Program-made: the position numbers and the translations under genes
DNA from: Thermococcus zilligii AN1
GTDB taxonomy: Archaea; Methanobacteriota_B; Thermococci; Thermococcales; Thermococcaceae
Direction of reading: 5' to 3'
Assembly: GCF_000258515.1 (NCBI RefSeq)
Contig: NZ_AJLF01000001.1
Span: 992,001-1,056,000 of the forward strand
DNA length: 64,000 nucleotides
Notes under the pieces: model-generated
What the model saw: the letters and a program-made list of their open reading frames with translations, nothing else
The model's database searches: none
What the model was told of the DNA's origin: nothing
Part shown: positions 34,283-43,135 of the stretch, in pieces
Numbering within the stretch: position 1 is the stretch's first letter
How the letters are laid out: every line of letters begins with the position of its first letter

Positions 34283-34515
34283 GTAAAAGAAGCCGCCAAC
34301 TCCGTCCCCAACGGGACTTCATGCTCATGCGGCTCATCGCCCGATCATTCTCACGGGCTCATCACATTATATATAATCGTTGATATATAAAGATTTCTCG
34401 TGGCAACTGGCCGACTTCCTGACCATCAACAAAGAACCCGCCCGACCTTCCTCCAGGCTTGATATCACCCTCAGTCCATCATCACACTGGTGGGACAAAG
34501 TGGGCCGTCATATAG
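34283..34515. other. AT-rich gap with imperfect repeats
   Basis: No intact gene is seen. Two similar units, TCAT-N8-GGCTCATC (34319-34338) and TCAT-N7-GGCTCATC (34345-34363), lie next to a TATATATAA run (34370-34392). A frame from 34380 to 34577 has no ribosome binding site and no recognisable similarity. The area looks like the edge of a degraded insertion. Confidence 0.35.
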
Positions 34516-34693
34516 CAGGGCTCTCAAAGGAAATCTGCCCAGAAAAGGCGAAAGAAACACGTTCATTTATACCTTGATAAAGAAGTGGTCGGGGGCCTCA
34601 GGGCAGAGAGATACAACCTGTCGGCTCTCGCAAATAAGCTTTTATGGGAGCATTTGGATAAGGTGAAGCGTATGGAAGCGGTTGTTTCAAGAA
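34516..34693 (+). pseudogene. Antitoxin-like fragment abutting tRNA-Arg
   Basis: After a stop at 34513-34515 one frame reads KKHVHLYLDKEVVGGLRAERYNL (split by short text) and then SALANKLLWEHLDKVKRMEAVV, a ribbon-helix-helix-like antitoxin pattern. No start codon precedes it; the only candidates are internal GTGs. The frame runs straight into the antisense of tRNA-Arg, so its true end is lost. I read it as a leftover of an element that recombined at the 3' end of the tRNA gene. Confidence 0.42.
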
Positions 34694-34770
<77 letters not shown>

Positions 34771-34958
34771 ACGCAATTGATAGAACTGAAATGCATTTTT
34801 AAGCTTTGCCCTGTAGGGTGAACCTGCCTAAAAACAGCCCGTATAGGACGCCTTAAGGAGAGCAAGCGTTCGAGGGCATCTAATGAGTAAACCCCCAGGG
34901 TTTGAGTTTTCAGAAGGCACTCAATCTTCCGCCAGCGCCTTCGTCAGAAAGGGCTGTA

Positions 34959-35036
34959 TGGCGCCCGGGCCGGGATTTGAACCCGGGTCACGGGAGTGAC
35001 AGTCCCGTATGATAGACCGGGCTACACCACCCGGGC
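34959..35036 (-). tRNA. tRNA-Asp (anticodon GTC)
   Basis: Acceptor GCCCGGG pairs with CCCGGGC before G-CCA; the anticodon stem CGGGA/TCCCG encloses CTGTCAC, anticodon GTC. T arm CCGGG-TTCAAAT-CCCGG. It starts about 10 bp after the 3' end of the 5S rRNA gene with no promoter between, so it is very likely cut from a joint 5S-tRNA transcript. Confidence 0.94.
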
Positions 35037-35046
35037 GCTTGATAAT

Positions 35047-35169
35047 GGCCGGCGGCGTTCCCGGTTTCCCGCCCCCTTCCGGAGGGCAGTACACCCGGGA
35101 ACGCGGGCGGGCTTAACTTCCGGGATCGAAACGAGACCGGGTGTGACCCCGCCGCTATGACCGCCGCAC
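35047..35169 (-). rRNA. rrf: 5S ribosomal RNA
   Basis: The minus strand reads GGCGGTCATAGCGGCGGGG, then CACACCCGGTCTCGTTTCGA, ATCCCGGAAGTTAAGCCCG, and near the end GTACTGCCCTCCGG and GGGAAACCGGGAACGCCGCC. These are the conserved loops and helices of archaeal 5S rRNA. The length is about 121-123 nt; the exact ends are estimated from helix I and the promoter TTTATAAACC (complement of 35195-35204). No 16S or 23S genes are in the window, so this 5S is unlinked. Confidence 0.92.
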
Positions 35170-35194
35170 CAATAAACACCACCCAAAAAGGGTT

Positions 35195-35204
35195 TATAAA
35201 CTTT
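35195..35204 (-). promoter_or_regulatory. TATA promoter of the 5S rRNA-tRNA-Asp unit
   Basis: GTTTATAAAC (palindromic TATA core) lies about 27 bp before the 5S 5' end on the minus strand; no other promoter-like element is seen before tRNA-Asp. Confidence 0.65.
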
Positions 35205-35227
35205 ACGGTCAGAGGAAAAGGGAGACC

Positions 35228-35842
35228 TCACCAGGTGAAGTCCCCCGTGAAGTCCTCACCCGTAACCTCCTGCCGGGGCATTCTTCTGCTGATCTCCCGG
35301 GGCAGGTTGGAGAACGCCAGTATCCGGTATATTGCCGATACCAGGAGCAGTATAAACCCTACCAGGATTATGAGGGTAAGAACACCCCACCAGAGGAAGT
35401 CCGCAGTCTTTTTGAACTCCTGCACCCCGGTTATCTCGTACATCGCCTCCCACGCCTTCTTCTGGAAATAAGCTCCGAGTATAACTGCCACAATGATAAC
35501 AGCGATTCCCGCGAAAATGAGGCCCAGATTCTGCTCGTGCCGAACAACACCGCCGGCGGAATGTACTACAAAAGCGCTGAGTACTATGATTGCCGCGACG
35601 ATAACTCCGGCAAGGATTATTATGAACCCCTTGAGGTAGTTCCTGAACGGCCTCTCGTCCCCGAGCTTGTTCCCTATCCCGTGGAGGGCTATCAAAATCA
35701 GGATAAACCCAAGGAGGCTCAGTATGTTGCCAATGTACGGAATAAAGCCCAGGAGCTCGATTATGGACCCTATAAGGCCCATCATTCTCTCCGTGCCTAT
35801 ATCAACTGCACCACCGGGCAGAGTTGGGGGGTAAGACTCCAT
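35228..35842 (-). CDS. DUF996 membrane protein
   Basis: A 204-residue membrane protein with about five hydrophobic segments: GSIIELLGFIPYIGNILSLLGFILILIAL is the DUF996 signature (split across residues 23-52), then segments near 75-95, 110-130 and 155-178. The charged C-terminal tail (PREISRRMPRQEVTGED) is cytoplasmic by the positive-inside rule. GGTGGTGCATCC precedes ATG 35842. Function unknown for the family. Divergent from the DUF63 gene with about 100 bp between. Confidence 0.72.
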   Translation of the reverse strand: MESYPPTLPGGAVDIGTERMMGLIGSIIELLGFIPYIGNILSLLGFILILIALHGIGNKLGDERPFRNYLKGFIIILAGVIVAAIIVLSAFVVHSAGGVVRHEQNLGLIFAGIAVIIVAVILGAYFQKKAWEAMYEITGVQEFKKTADFLWWGVLTLIILVGFILLLVSAIYRILAFSNLPREISRRMPRQEVTGEDFTGDFTW

Positions 35843-35943
35843 TGGATGCACCACCGTTGGAGATAACGAGGAAGACCTTAAAAAGTTGTTCCAAGCTCCA
35901 CAAAGCTTATTAATCACAAGGGGCACCCGAAGGGGGTGATGGG

Positions 35944-36732
35944 ATGCTGGAATCTGTGTGGCAGTTTCTGAACCAGTACTTCATCGAGCCCATGTACACA
36001 AGGGAGGGATACAACGCCGTAAACACCTTCGTCTACGCGCTGCTCTTCGGGCTGGGCGTCATATATTCGTACAGGTACATAATCAAACCCCTCAGGATCA
36101 AGGTGGACGGGAGGCTCTTCTGGGCGGTTACCCCGATGGTAGTATTCGGGGCGACGGTGAGGGCCCTGGTGGATGGCAACGTCCTAAAACCAAACTTCTG
36201 GATTCTAACACCGGGCATATTCTTCACGGCATTTATCCTTATAGTCCCCGCCCTGATAGCCGATGCCAAACTGAAGACTTACCCCAAGGTAACGGTGGTA
36301 TGGGGCACGGTTCTGGCACTCTGGGCCAACTACCTGCTTATCACAAACGCAAAGGGGTGGAGGCCCTACGAGCTCACCATGATCCACACCGTAATCTCCT
36401 GGGCCGCTGTACTCGCGTACTACAGGTGGAGACCGTTTGATAAGCTTTATCTCTACGCCGTCCTGGCCCACATGTATGACATGGGATCAACCGTAGTGGG
36501 GATACACTACTACGGCTACCATGAGGTTCACTGGATAGAGAACCACCTCGTGCAGTGGTTCGGGGCGTACTTCTACTACCCCTGGATAACGCTGATCCTC
36601 ATAGTGGTCTACTACGGCCTCCAGCGCCTCGTCCCAGACGAAGAAGAGCGCCGCTTCTGGTATTTAGCTATATACGTACTCGGACTCGGGCCCGCGGTTA
36701 GGGATCCAGCCCAGATGGTTCTCCAGGTTTAG
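35944..36732 (+). CDS. DUF63 membrane protein
   Basis: A 262-residue polytopic membrane protein with about seven segments. The pattern matches archaeal DUF63: FIEPMYTREGYNAVNTFVYALLFG split at the start, RALVDGNVLKP, the conserved HMYDMGSTVVGIHYYGYHEVH loop (about residues 177-197) and a final RDPAQMVLQV. The conserved His, Asp and Glu of that loop suggest metal binding or catalysis, but no function is established. GGGGGTGATGGG precedes ATG 35944. Confidence 0.78.
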   Translation: MLESVWQFLNQYFIEPMYTREGYNAVNTFVYALLFGLGVIYSYRYIIKPLRIKVDGRLFWAVTPMVVFGATVRALVDGNVLKPNFWILTPGIFFTAFILIVPALIADAKLKTYPKVTVVWGTVLALWANYLLITNAKGWRPYELTMIHTVISWAAVLAYYRWRPFDKLYLYAVLAHMYDMGSTVVGIHYYGYHEVHWIENHLVQWFGAYFYYPWITLILIVVYYGLQRLVPDEEERRFWYLAIYVLGLGPAVRDPAQMVLQV

Positions 36733-36863
36733 GGGCTCTTTCTGCCCCCAATTCCTTTATACAGGCCGAGTAAAAGTCCGGTGTCTGTTATCAGGGGCCA
36801 CTCGTTCCCGTCAGGGACAGTTAAAGTTATAACCTCCTGCCCATTAAATTTCCCGGTGATACC

Positions 36864-37925
36864 ATGAGGAAGGCCGCAATAATGATGGTGGCGTTTGTTC
36901 TCTTTGGTTTGTTTGGGTTTGCCATGGCCAGCGCCGCAACGGTTGGCATTGACCTCGCCCACGGCGAAAACGACAAGGGCCTGACAGTCCTCACGGACAA
37001 GAACGGAACAGTCCTCGTCGAGGGAATCCTCAAGAAGATAGGAGACGTCACCTGGGTCTACATCGGGCCCGGCGACAAGGCAGACACCCTCGGCATCCAG
37101 CAAGCAGGAGAAAGCATAACCTACGATGCAATAAAGAACATCAACTTCCTCATCATCGGCCAGCCAACCCAGCCCCTCAGCCCCGACGAAATCAACGCCC
37201 TCAAACAGTGGTGGAACGACGGCAACAGAATCCTCTGGATTGCGGGTGATAGCGACTACGGAAGCGGCGTCCAGACAATAAACAACGTTAACGCCATTCT
37301 CGACGCCCTCGGTGTCAATCTAAGGCTCGACCAGTGCTCAGCAGAGGACTCCCAGAGCAACGCCGGAGCCGGCTACCGTGTGGTTGGCATCGTCAACCCG
37401 GACGACAAGACCCCAAACAAGGATGACATCACCAAGGACTTCCAGAACGGCGGAAAAGTCCTCTTCCACGGGCCTGGAGTTGTCGCTTACGTTGATGGTA
37501 ATGGCAACTGGAAGGCCCTCGGGCCGAACGCTGGAATGGAGAACGTCTACGTTATTGTCACCACCAGCGAGAACGGACAGATCGTCGAGAACAGCGAGCC
37601 GGCTGCCAACGCTTACACTGTGGGCGACACTGGCAGGTTCCCGCTTCTGGCTGTCCAAATCTTCCCGGACAAGAAGAACGTTCTCATAGTTAGCGGTGAG
37701 ACCCCCTACGGTGGCTATGAGCCCATATGGTCCCCGCTGTATTACGGAGTCAAGCTCGACGGCCCAACGTTTATCACAAACTTCATCCACTGGGCAATAA
37801 AGGTTCAGGCCCAGCTCGGAACAGCAAAGACCACAACCACTACCAGCAAGGGCGGCGGAATCTGCGGCCCAGCAACAATAATCGGCCTGGCGATAGTACC
37901 TCTCCTCCTCGTGAGAAGGAAGTGA
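36864..37925 (+). CDS. CGP-CTERM surface protein, GIFT/DUF4350-like
   Basis: A 353-residue exported protein. Signal peptide at 1-24 (VFALFGLF-type, ending MASAAT). The mature domain (about 25-325) has alternating strands and helices: IDLAHGENDKGL, NFLIIGQPTQPLSPDEINAL, WNDGNRILWIAGDSDYG, KVLFHGPGVVAYV and NVLIVSGETPYGG. This fits the class I glutamine amidotransferase-like fold of DUF4350/GIFT proteins. A Thr/Ser linker leads to the CGP-CTERM tail (GGICGPATI, hydrophobic segment, RRK), whose Cys is presumed to be processed and lipid-anchored. GGTGATACC precedes ATG 36864. It lies directly before the ABC importer. Confidence 0.78.
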   Translation: MRKAAIMMVAFVLFGLFGFAMASAATVGIDLAHGENDKGLTVLTDKNGTVLVEGILKKIGDVTWVYIGPGDKADTLGIQQAGESITYDAIKNINFLIIGQPTQPLSPDEINALKQWWNDGNRILWIAGDSDYGSGVQTINNVNAILDALGVNLRLDQCSAEDSQSNAGAGYRVVGIVNPDDKTPNKDDITKDFQNGGKVLFHGPGVVAYVDGNGNWKALGPNAGMENVYVIVTTSENGQIVENSEPAANAYTVGDTGRFPLLAVQIFPDKKNVLIVSGETPYGGYEPIWSPLYYGVKLDGPTFITNFIHWAIKVQAQLGTAKTTTTTSKGGGICGPATIIGLAIVPLLLVRRK

Positions 37926-37974
37926 GCCGTTCTTCCTTTTTATTTTCATTGAACAGCATTCGCGGGGGATGAAG

Positions 37975-39402
37975 ATGAGGAAGGTCGCCTCCATTGGGGT
38001 TGTGCTGCTTCTCGCCCTCAGCGTCGTGGCAAGCGGCTGTATCAGCGGCGGTGGCGAGAGTGGTATAACCCTCGTCATCCTCACAAGGCACGATGCAACC
38101 ATCCAGTATATGGCGAAGCAGCTGTTCCTCAAGAGCGACATAGCGAAGGAGTACCACATCACTGACCTGAAGTTTATCAAAGTGTCGGAGAGCCTCTGGC
38201 CGAGCTATGTGGAGAAAGGGGCCGACGTCGGCTGGGGAGGGGGGCCTACTCTCTTTGATGACCTTTATAACACCGGGAATCTCCGCCCTATAACCGACCA
38301 AAAGGTTCTCAAGCTCATAGGCAACCAGATACCGACAGAGATGGCAGGAATGCCCATGGTCAGGAAGGACGATAGGGGTAACGTATACTGGATAGCAGCG
38401 GCATTATCATCCTTCGGTTTCACGGTCAACAAGAAGCAGTTAGCCAGGTGGAACCTGCCCGTTCCCCAGAAGTGGGAGGACATAGCGAGCGAGGCCTGGG
38501 CCGTTGATCCGCCCCAGTACGGAATAGCCGACCCAACCCAGAGCACATCCAACACGAGGATATACCAGATCATCCTCCAGGCCTTCGGCTGGGACCAGGG
38601 GTGGAGGATACTGACTCTCATAGCCGCCAACTCAAGGGTGTACATGCAGAGCGACGCGGTTAGAGATGCCGTCATAAACGGCGAGATAGCGGCCGGAAAC
38701 ACAATCGACTTCTACGGATACACCGCCATGCAGCAGAGCCCGGACTGCGAGTATATTATTCCCAGCGGAGAGAGCATCATAAACGGCGACCCGATAGCGC
38801 TCCTTAAGAACGCCCAACACCCGGAGGCGGCTCAGGCGTTCATCTACTGGGTGCTCACCGAGGGCCAGGCGATCTGGATGAGCCCCGACGTCAACAGGCT
38901 CCCGGTTAATCCCGAAGTGTTCAACATGAAGGTGAGCAACGAAGCCGCTGAGATAGTATTCAAGGGCCAGTACGCAGGGCAGACCTACGGCCAGGCGAGA
39001 CCGAGCCTCAAAAAGGCATACGACGATGTCACTAAGGCCCAGGGAATACCGTTCGATGACAATAGTGCCCTTAAGACGGTATACGCCCTCCAGTACTACT
39101 TCAGGGCCACCCTCGTTGATGAGAACCAGAAGCTCCACGACACATGGGTTTCCCTGGTCAGGGCCTATAAAGATGGAAAGATCAGCGAGGAGAAATTCAA
39201 AGAGCTAAAGGACAAGCTCACCGCCCCGGTACAGTTCAAGGATCCAGAAACCGGGCAGATTGTTACCTTCACCGAGGACTACGCCAAGAGAATCAATGAC
39301 AGGATCTCACAGGACAGGAACTTCCAGGGCCAGCTCATACAGATATGGCGCCAGGCCGCGGTAAACAAGTACAACGAAGTCCGCAACGAGATAGGCGGAT
39401 GA
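37975..39402 (+). CDS. ABC transporter solute-binding lipoprotein
   Basis: A 475-residue extracellular binding protein. The lipobox SVVASGC ends at Cys22, followed by a Gly/Ser linker. The fold is that of the type 2 binding proteins used for Fe(III), thiamine, spermidine or phosphonate (VGWGGGPTLFDDLYNTGNLRP, LPVPQKWEDIASEAW, IDFYGYTAMQQSPDCEYIIPSGESIINGDPIALLK split, NAQHPEAAQAFIYWVLTEG). The extra C-terminal 100 residues are helical. GGGGGATGAAG favours ATG 37975 over 37969. Followed by a fused permease and an ATPase. The substrate cannot be told from sequence. Confidence 0.85.
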   Translation: MRKVASIGVVLLLALSVVASGCISGGGESGITLVILTRHDATIQYMAKQLFLKSDIAKEYHITDLKFIKVSESLWPSYVEKGADVGWGGGPTLFDDLYNTGNLRPITDQKVLKLIGNQIPTEMAGMPMVRKDDRGNVYWIAAALSSFGFTVNKKQLARWNLPVPQKWEDIASEAWAVDPPQYGIADPTQSTSNTRIYQIILQAFGWDQGWRILTLIAANSRVYMQSDAVRDAVINGEIAAGNTIDFYGYTAMQQSPDCEYIIPSGESIINGDPIALLKNAQHPEAAQAFIYWVLTEGQAIWMSPDVNRLPVNPEVFNMKVSNEAAEIVFKGQYAGQTYGQARPSLKKAYDDVTKAQGIPFDDNSALKTVYALQYYFRATLVDENQKLHDTWVSLVRAYKDGKISEEKFKELKDKLTAPVQFKDPETGQIVTFTEDYAKRINDRISQDRNFQGQLIQIWRQAAVNKYNEVRNEIGG

Positions 39403-39529
39403 TTCCAGCATTTTCCTATCCTTTTCTTTGCCCGCACTCCGCAGGGGTTCAACCCGCAGATTTCAAAAACTTTTAAATAGCCTTCGCAAAGACCGAGAAG
39501 GGATGAAGAACCAAGGGAGGTATCATCCA

Positions 39530-41368
39530 ATGAAGGTCAGCAAGTGGAGCGAGAACTTTTTTGGAACCCCCGTTTTCGACCCCGTGGTCGTGGCCTCGTT
39601 CCTGTTCCCACTCCTATACCTGATAGCGTTCCTAATAATCCCAGTCCTGGCCATGCTCGCCATAGCCTTCGAGTATAACGGGCACCTGTCCCTCCACTGG
39701 TTCAGCAGCCTGCTGGACAGGTACTACATAAGCCTTCCCCCCAGCGGAGAGTTCGCCAGGATAATAACCACGGGCACGGGGGAGAAGATATACTACATCC
39801 AGGGCGTCGACTTCGGCGTTATCCTGAATTCTATACTCGTCTCGATCAGCGTCATGATCCTCACGACCATATTAGGGACGATCTTTGCCTTCATCATGGC
39901 AAGGTACGACTTTCCCGGCAAAAACATCGTCAGGGTTCTGCTCTTCGTGCCCCTCCTCGTGACGCCCTTCGTCAACGTTTTCATCGTGAAGAAGATGTTC
40001 CTCCCCGACGGGATAATCAACTGGCTTTTCTACGATGTTCTCCACCTGTTCCCCTACAGGGTCCAGATAGATGGCCTGGTCGGTGTTATAATAGCCCAGA
40101 CCATGACTTACTACCCGATAGTCTACCTCAACGCCTACGCGAGCTTCATCAACATCGACCCCACCCTTGAGGAGCAGGCGGAGAACCTCGGAAGCGGCGG
40201 CTTCCGCCTCTTCAGGACCGTCACGTTCCCGCTCGCCCTCCCGGGGATAGCGGCTGGGGCTACCCTTGTTGGAATATTCAGCCTTGAGGATCTCGCCGCT
40301 CCGATAGTTTTCCAGGGCAACGGCCTCGCCAGAAAGCTCATGTCCTTCCAGATCTACAGCGCCTTCACGAGCGGTTTTAACGTTGGCAGTCCACAGCTCG
40401 CCGCGCTTGCGCTCGTGATGCTGGCCATAGCGATCCTCATGTTCTTAGGGATAAGGAAGTACGTCAGTATGAGGCAGTACGCGATGCTGAGCAAAGGCGG
40501 AAGATGGAAGCCCCGCGTTGCCAAGCCCAGGCCCTGGCAGGCGGTTCTCATATACTTTGTTGTCCTCCCGGTTCTCCTCCTCTCCGTATTCCCCCAGATC
40601 GGAGTCGTTCTCCTCGCGTTCAGCGAGCGCTGGAGCGGGACCTGGCCTTCTGGCTTCACGACGAAGTACGTGGAGAGCATCCTCACCCAGCCGGACATCG
40701 AGAGGGTCATAATAAACAGCGTGATGTACTCAACGATAGCTGTCATCGTTATAATCCTCCTCTCCCTGACAGCTTCCTACACCACCAGCAGGTTCATGAA
40801 GAGCAAGCTGGGCCCGGTACTGGACAGCCTCTCCACGATGCCGATAGCGATTCCCGGAATAGTTATAGCGATGGGCTATTTCTTCTTCTTTGCGAGGGTG
40901 TTCCCGAACACACCCCTCGACCCAACCAACCTCCTCGGGTTCAACCCCGCCATGGTGCTCATCTTAGCGTACTCGATAAGGCGTCTCCCCTTCGCCGCCC
41001 GTTCAATCGCCGCGGGAATACAGCAGATACATGTCTCCCTGGAGGAGGTTGCGCTGAACCTCGGCGCCAGCAGGTGGAAGGCGCTAACGGGGATACTGAT
41101 GCCGCTCATCCTCCTGAACCTCCTCGGTGGAGCCATGCTGAGCTTTGTTTACTGCATGAGCGAGACCAGCGTGGGCATCACCCTCGGGTCAATCAACCCG
41201 GAATATTACCCGATAACTGCCAGAATGGTCGAGCTCATGACGAGCGCCGTTGGAAGTGCCAACCTCGCGGCCGCTCTGGGTGTGTTCCTCATGGCTGTAC
41301 AGATAATCGCAATAGTCCTCGTGAACGTGATAACCAAGCAGAGGTACTCCTTCATAGGCCTCACGTGA
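39530..41368 (+). CDS. ABC transporter permease, two domains fused
   Basis: A 612-residue membrane protein of about 12 segments in two halves (about 30-310 and 345-612). Each half has the BPD-type EAA loop contacting the ATPase: ENLGSGGFRLFRTVTFPLALPGI in the first and LNLGASRWKALTGILMPLILLNLL in the second. Fused permeases of this kind serve Fe(III), thiamine and related importers (FbpB/ThiP). GGGAGGTATC precedes ATG 39530. A TATA-like CTTTTAAATAG at 39470-39480 suggests a second promoter inside the operon. Confidence 0.88.
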   Translation: MKVSKWSENFFGTPVFDPVVVASFLFPLLYLIAFLIIPVLAMLAIAFEYNGHLSLHWFSSLLDRYYISLPPSGEFARIITTGTGEKIYYIQGVDFGVILNSILVSISVMILTTILGTIFAFIMARYDFPGKNIVRVLLFVPLLVTPFVNVFIVKKMFLPDGIINWLFYDVLHLFPYRVQIDGLVGVIIAQTMTYYPIVYLNAYASFINIDPTLEEQAENLGSGGFRLFRTVTFPLALPGIAAGATLVGIFSLEDLAAPIVFQGNGLARKLMSFQIYSAFTSGFNVGSPQLAALALVMLAIAILMFLGIRKYVSMRQYAMLSKGGRWKPRVAKPRPWQAVLIYFVVLPVLLLSVFPQIGVVLLAFSERWSGTWPSGFTTKYVESILTQPDIERVIINSVMYSTIAVIVIILLSLTASYTTSRFMKSKLGPVLDSLSTMPIAIPGIVIAMGYFFFFARVFPNTPLDPTNLLGFNPAMVLILAYSIRRLPFAARSIAAGIQQIHVSLEEVALNLGASRWKALTGILMPLILLNLLGGAMLSFVYCMSETSVGITLGSINPEYYPITARMVELMTSAVGSANLAAALGVFLMAVQIIAIVLVNVITKQRYSFIGLT

Positions 41369-41378
41369 GGTGGTTGAG

Positions 41379-42443
41379 ATGGTGGAAGTCAGGATTGAAA
41401 ACCTCGTTAAGACCTTTGGTGAGACCGTTGCACTCAGGGGCGTAAACCTTCACATAAAGCACGGGGAACTCTTCACGCTCCTCGGGCCGAGCGGTTGCGG
41501 AAAATCAACGACCCTCAGGGCGATAGCGGGCCTTGACTACCCCGACAGCGGGCACATCTACTTTGGGGATGAGGACGTCACATATCAGCACCCCAGCAAG
41601 AGGGGTGCAGTCCTCGTCTTTCAGAACTACGCCCTCTGGCCCCACATGACGGTCTTTGACAACGTCGCCTACGGCCTGAAGCTGAGGAAGGTTCCAAAGG
41701 AGGAGATAGAGAAAAAGGTCAAGTGGGCCCTCGAGCTGGTAAAGCTCAAGGGCTTCGAGAACCGTTACCCGACCCAGCTGAGCGGTGGGCAGCAGCAGCG
41801 TGTGGCCATAGCCAGGGCCCTCGTCGTTGAGCCGAGGGTTCTCCTCCTCGATGAGCCGCTCAGCAACCTCGACGCAAAGCTCAGGCTTGAGATGCGCTCG
41901 GAGATAAGGAGAATACAGCGCGAGCTCGGGATCACCGTCATCTACGTTACCCACGACCAGGAGGAGGCAATGGCCATAAGCGACAGGATAGCGGTCATGA
42001 ACGTCGGAACCGTGGAGCAGGTGGGAACCCCCAAGGAGATATACGAGACGCCCAGGACGGAGTTCGTAGCCAGTTTCATGGGCAAGACAAACGTCATCCC
42101 GGCGAAAGTGGTGGAAAGGAACGGGGATAAGGTCACAGTTGAATTCGAGGGCATAACCCTCGACGGTCTTAGCTACACGGAGAAAAGCGACAACGTGGTC
42201 ATCGTTATAAGGCCGGAGAGGATAAAGCTCAAACCCGTTGAAAACGCGGTGTCCTTCACGGGAACGGTTGACCTCATTGAGTACTACGGGTTCTTCATAG
42301 AGGTCGTCGGCCTCTTCGGGGACACCAGGATCATAGCGAGAACCATAAGCGACAGGGAAGTCTCTCACCTCAAGCCGCTCCAGGAGGTCACGTTCTACGT
42401 TGATAGGGACGACATCATAGTCCTCCCGCGGCAAGGGCTTTAA
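41379..42443 (+). CDS. ABC transporter ATP-binding protein
   Basis: A 354-residue ATPase. Walker A GPSGCGKST (about 35), Q-loop FQNYALWPHM, signature LSGGQQQR, Walker B VLLLDEPLSNLD and the switch VTHDQEEA are all present. The C-terminal MOP/TOBE domain (about 240-354) holds VIRPERIKL, seen in FbpC, PotA and MalK. GAGGTGGT precedes ATG 41379, 10 bp after the permease stop. Energises the importer encoded upstream. Confidence 0.92.
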   Translation: MVEVRIENLVKTFGETVALRGVNLHIKHGELFTLLGPSGCGKSTTLRAIAGLDYPDSGHIYFGDEDVTYQHPSKRGAVLVFQNYALWPHMTVFDNVAYGLKLRKVPKEEIEKKVKWALELVKLKGFENRYPTQLSGGQQQRVAIARALVVEPRVLLLDEPLSNLDAKLRLEMRSEIRRIQRELGITVIYVTHDQEEAMAISDRIAVMNVGTVEQVGTPKEIYETPRTEFVASFMGKTNVIPAKVVERNGDKVTVEFEGITLDGLSYTEKSDNVVIVIRPERIKLKPVENAVSFTGTVDLIEYYGFFIEVVGLFGDTRIIARTISDREVSHLKPLQEVTFYVDRDDIIVLPRQGL

Positions 42444-42473
42444 GTCCTCCCACCTTCTTTTTTTGGTGGTCAC

Positions 42474-43103
42474 ATGGGGCTTTTGGACACGCTCCAGGAG
42501 GGGAAAGTCTACGAGGTTCTGCTCATAACCCGCTCAAACGTCACACCCGTGGGGGTGGTCAGGCGGGGGAATAGGCTTTTCTTCAAGCTCTTCGGGGGCA
42601 GGAGCGCCGGGGAACTTAAGTCCTGCCCCTATGCTTCAATCCAGTTCACGAACGACGTTGAATCCATCGTAAAGCTGGCCCTCAACCTGCCCCTGAGACT
42701 GGAGTTCGATGGGAACGGGGAGCACAGATGGATAAAGGGCCTCCCAGGGGTTTACGGCACCGTTGAAGCAAAAGAAGAGGAACACGAAGACGAGCTGGGA
42801 AAAACGGTCGTTTTAAAGTGCTCCCTCCAGCCGGCGGGGGAAACCCCTGGAACTCTGCCACCGCTCCCCCCAAGCCGCGCCGATTTTTATCTTATGGAGA
42901 TGGGCGTGGACATAACAAGGCTTCTGGTAGCCGTCAGGAAGGGGCTCGATGACGTTGCCAAAGGGTTGCGCGAGCGCATACTCACTAATTACCGGATGTA
43001 TTCCCGCCTCGGGGGAAAGTCAAAGCTCGCGGAGGTCATCCTCAAAATGGCGGCCGATCCTTATAGTCCTCCCCAAGTTGCTCCACCGGAAGAAGACTTA
43101 TAA
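42474..43103 (+). CDS. DUF447 family flavin-binding-like protein
   Basis: A 209-residue protein matching DUF447, a family with a split-barrel FMN-binding fold: GKVYEVLLITRSNVTPVGVVRRG at the N-terminus, FGGRSAGELKSCPYASIQFTNDVE, and a helical C-terminal half with LLVAVRKGLDDVAKGLRERI. GGTGGTCAC precedes ATG 42474. A role in transport or metal metabolism is not established; it lies 30 bp after the ABC ATPase and may belong to that operon. Confidence 0.72.
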   Translation: MGLLDTLQEGKVYEVLLITRSNVTPVGVVRRGNRLFFKLFGGRSAGELKSCPYASIQFTNDVESIVKLALNLPLRLEFDGNGEHRWIKGLPGVYGTVEAKEEEHEDELGKTVVLKCSLQPAGETPGTLPPLPPSRADFYLMEMGVDITRLLVAVRKGLDDVAKGLRERILTNYRMYSRLGGKSKLAEVILKMAADPYSPPQVAPPEEDL

Positions 43104-43135
43104 CGGCTTCCCGGTCAATTCATGCCGGTGATACC

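Noticed and set aside
34319-34370. C/D box sRNA on the minus strand (GTGATGA is a perfect box C)
   Set aside because: No CTGA D boxes at the right spacing and the TATA run lies too close to leave a proper transcript start.
34380-34577. 65-codon plus-strand frame (MIYKDFSWQL...)
   Set aside because: No ribosome binding site, low similarity to any pattern, and it overlaps the better supported antitoxin-like fragment in another frame.
40504-41445. A 313-codon plus-strand frame rich in Pro, Arg and His
   Set aside because: Out-of-frame shadow of the permease gene; composition is that of a shifted frame.
41505-42473. A 322-codon minus-strand open frame
   Set aside because: Antisense to the ABC ATPase with all its motifs intact; no start signal.
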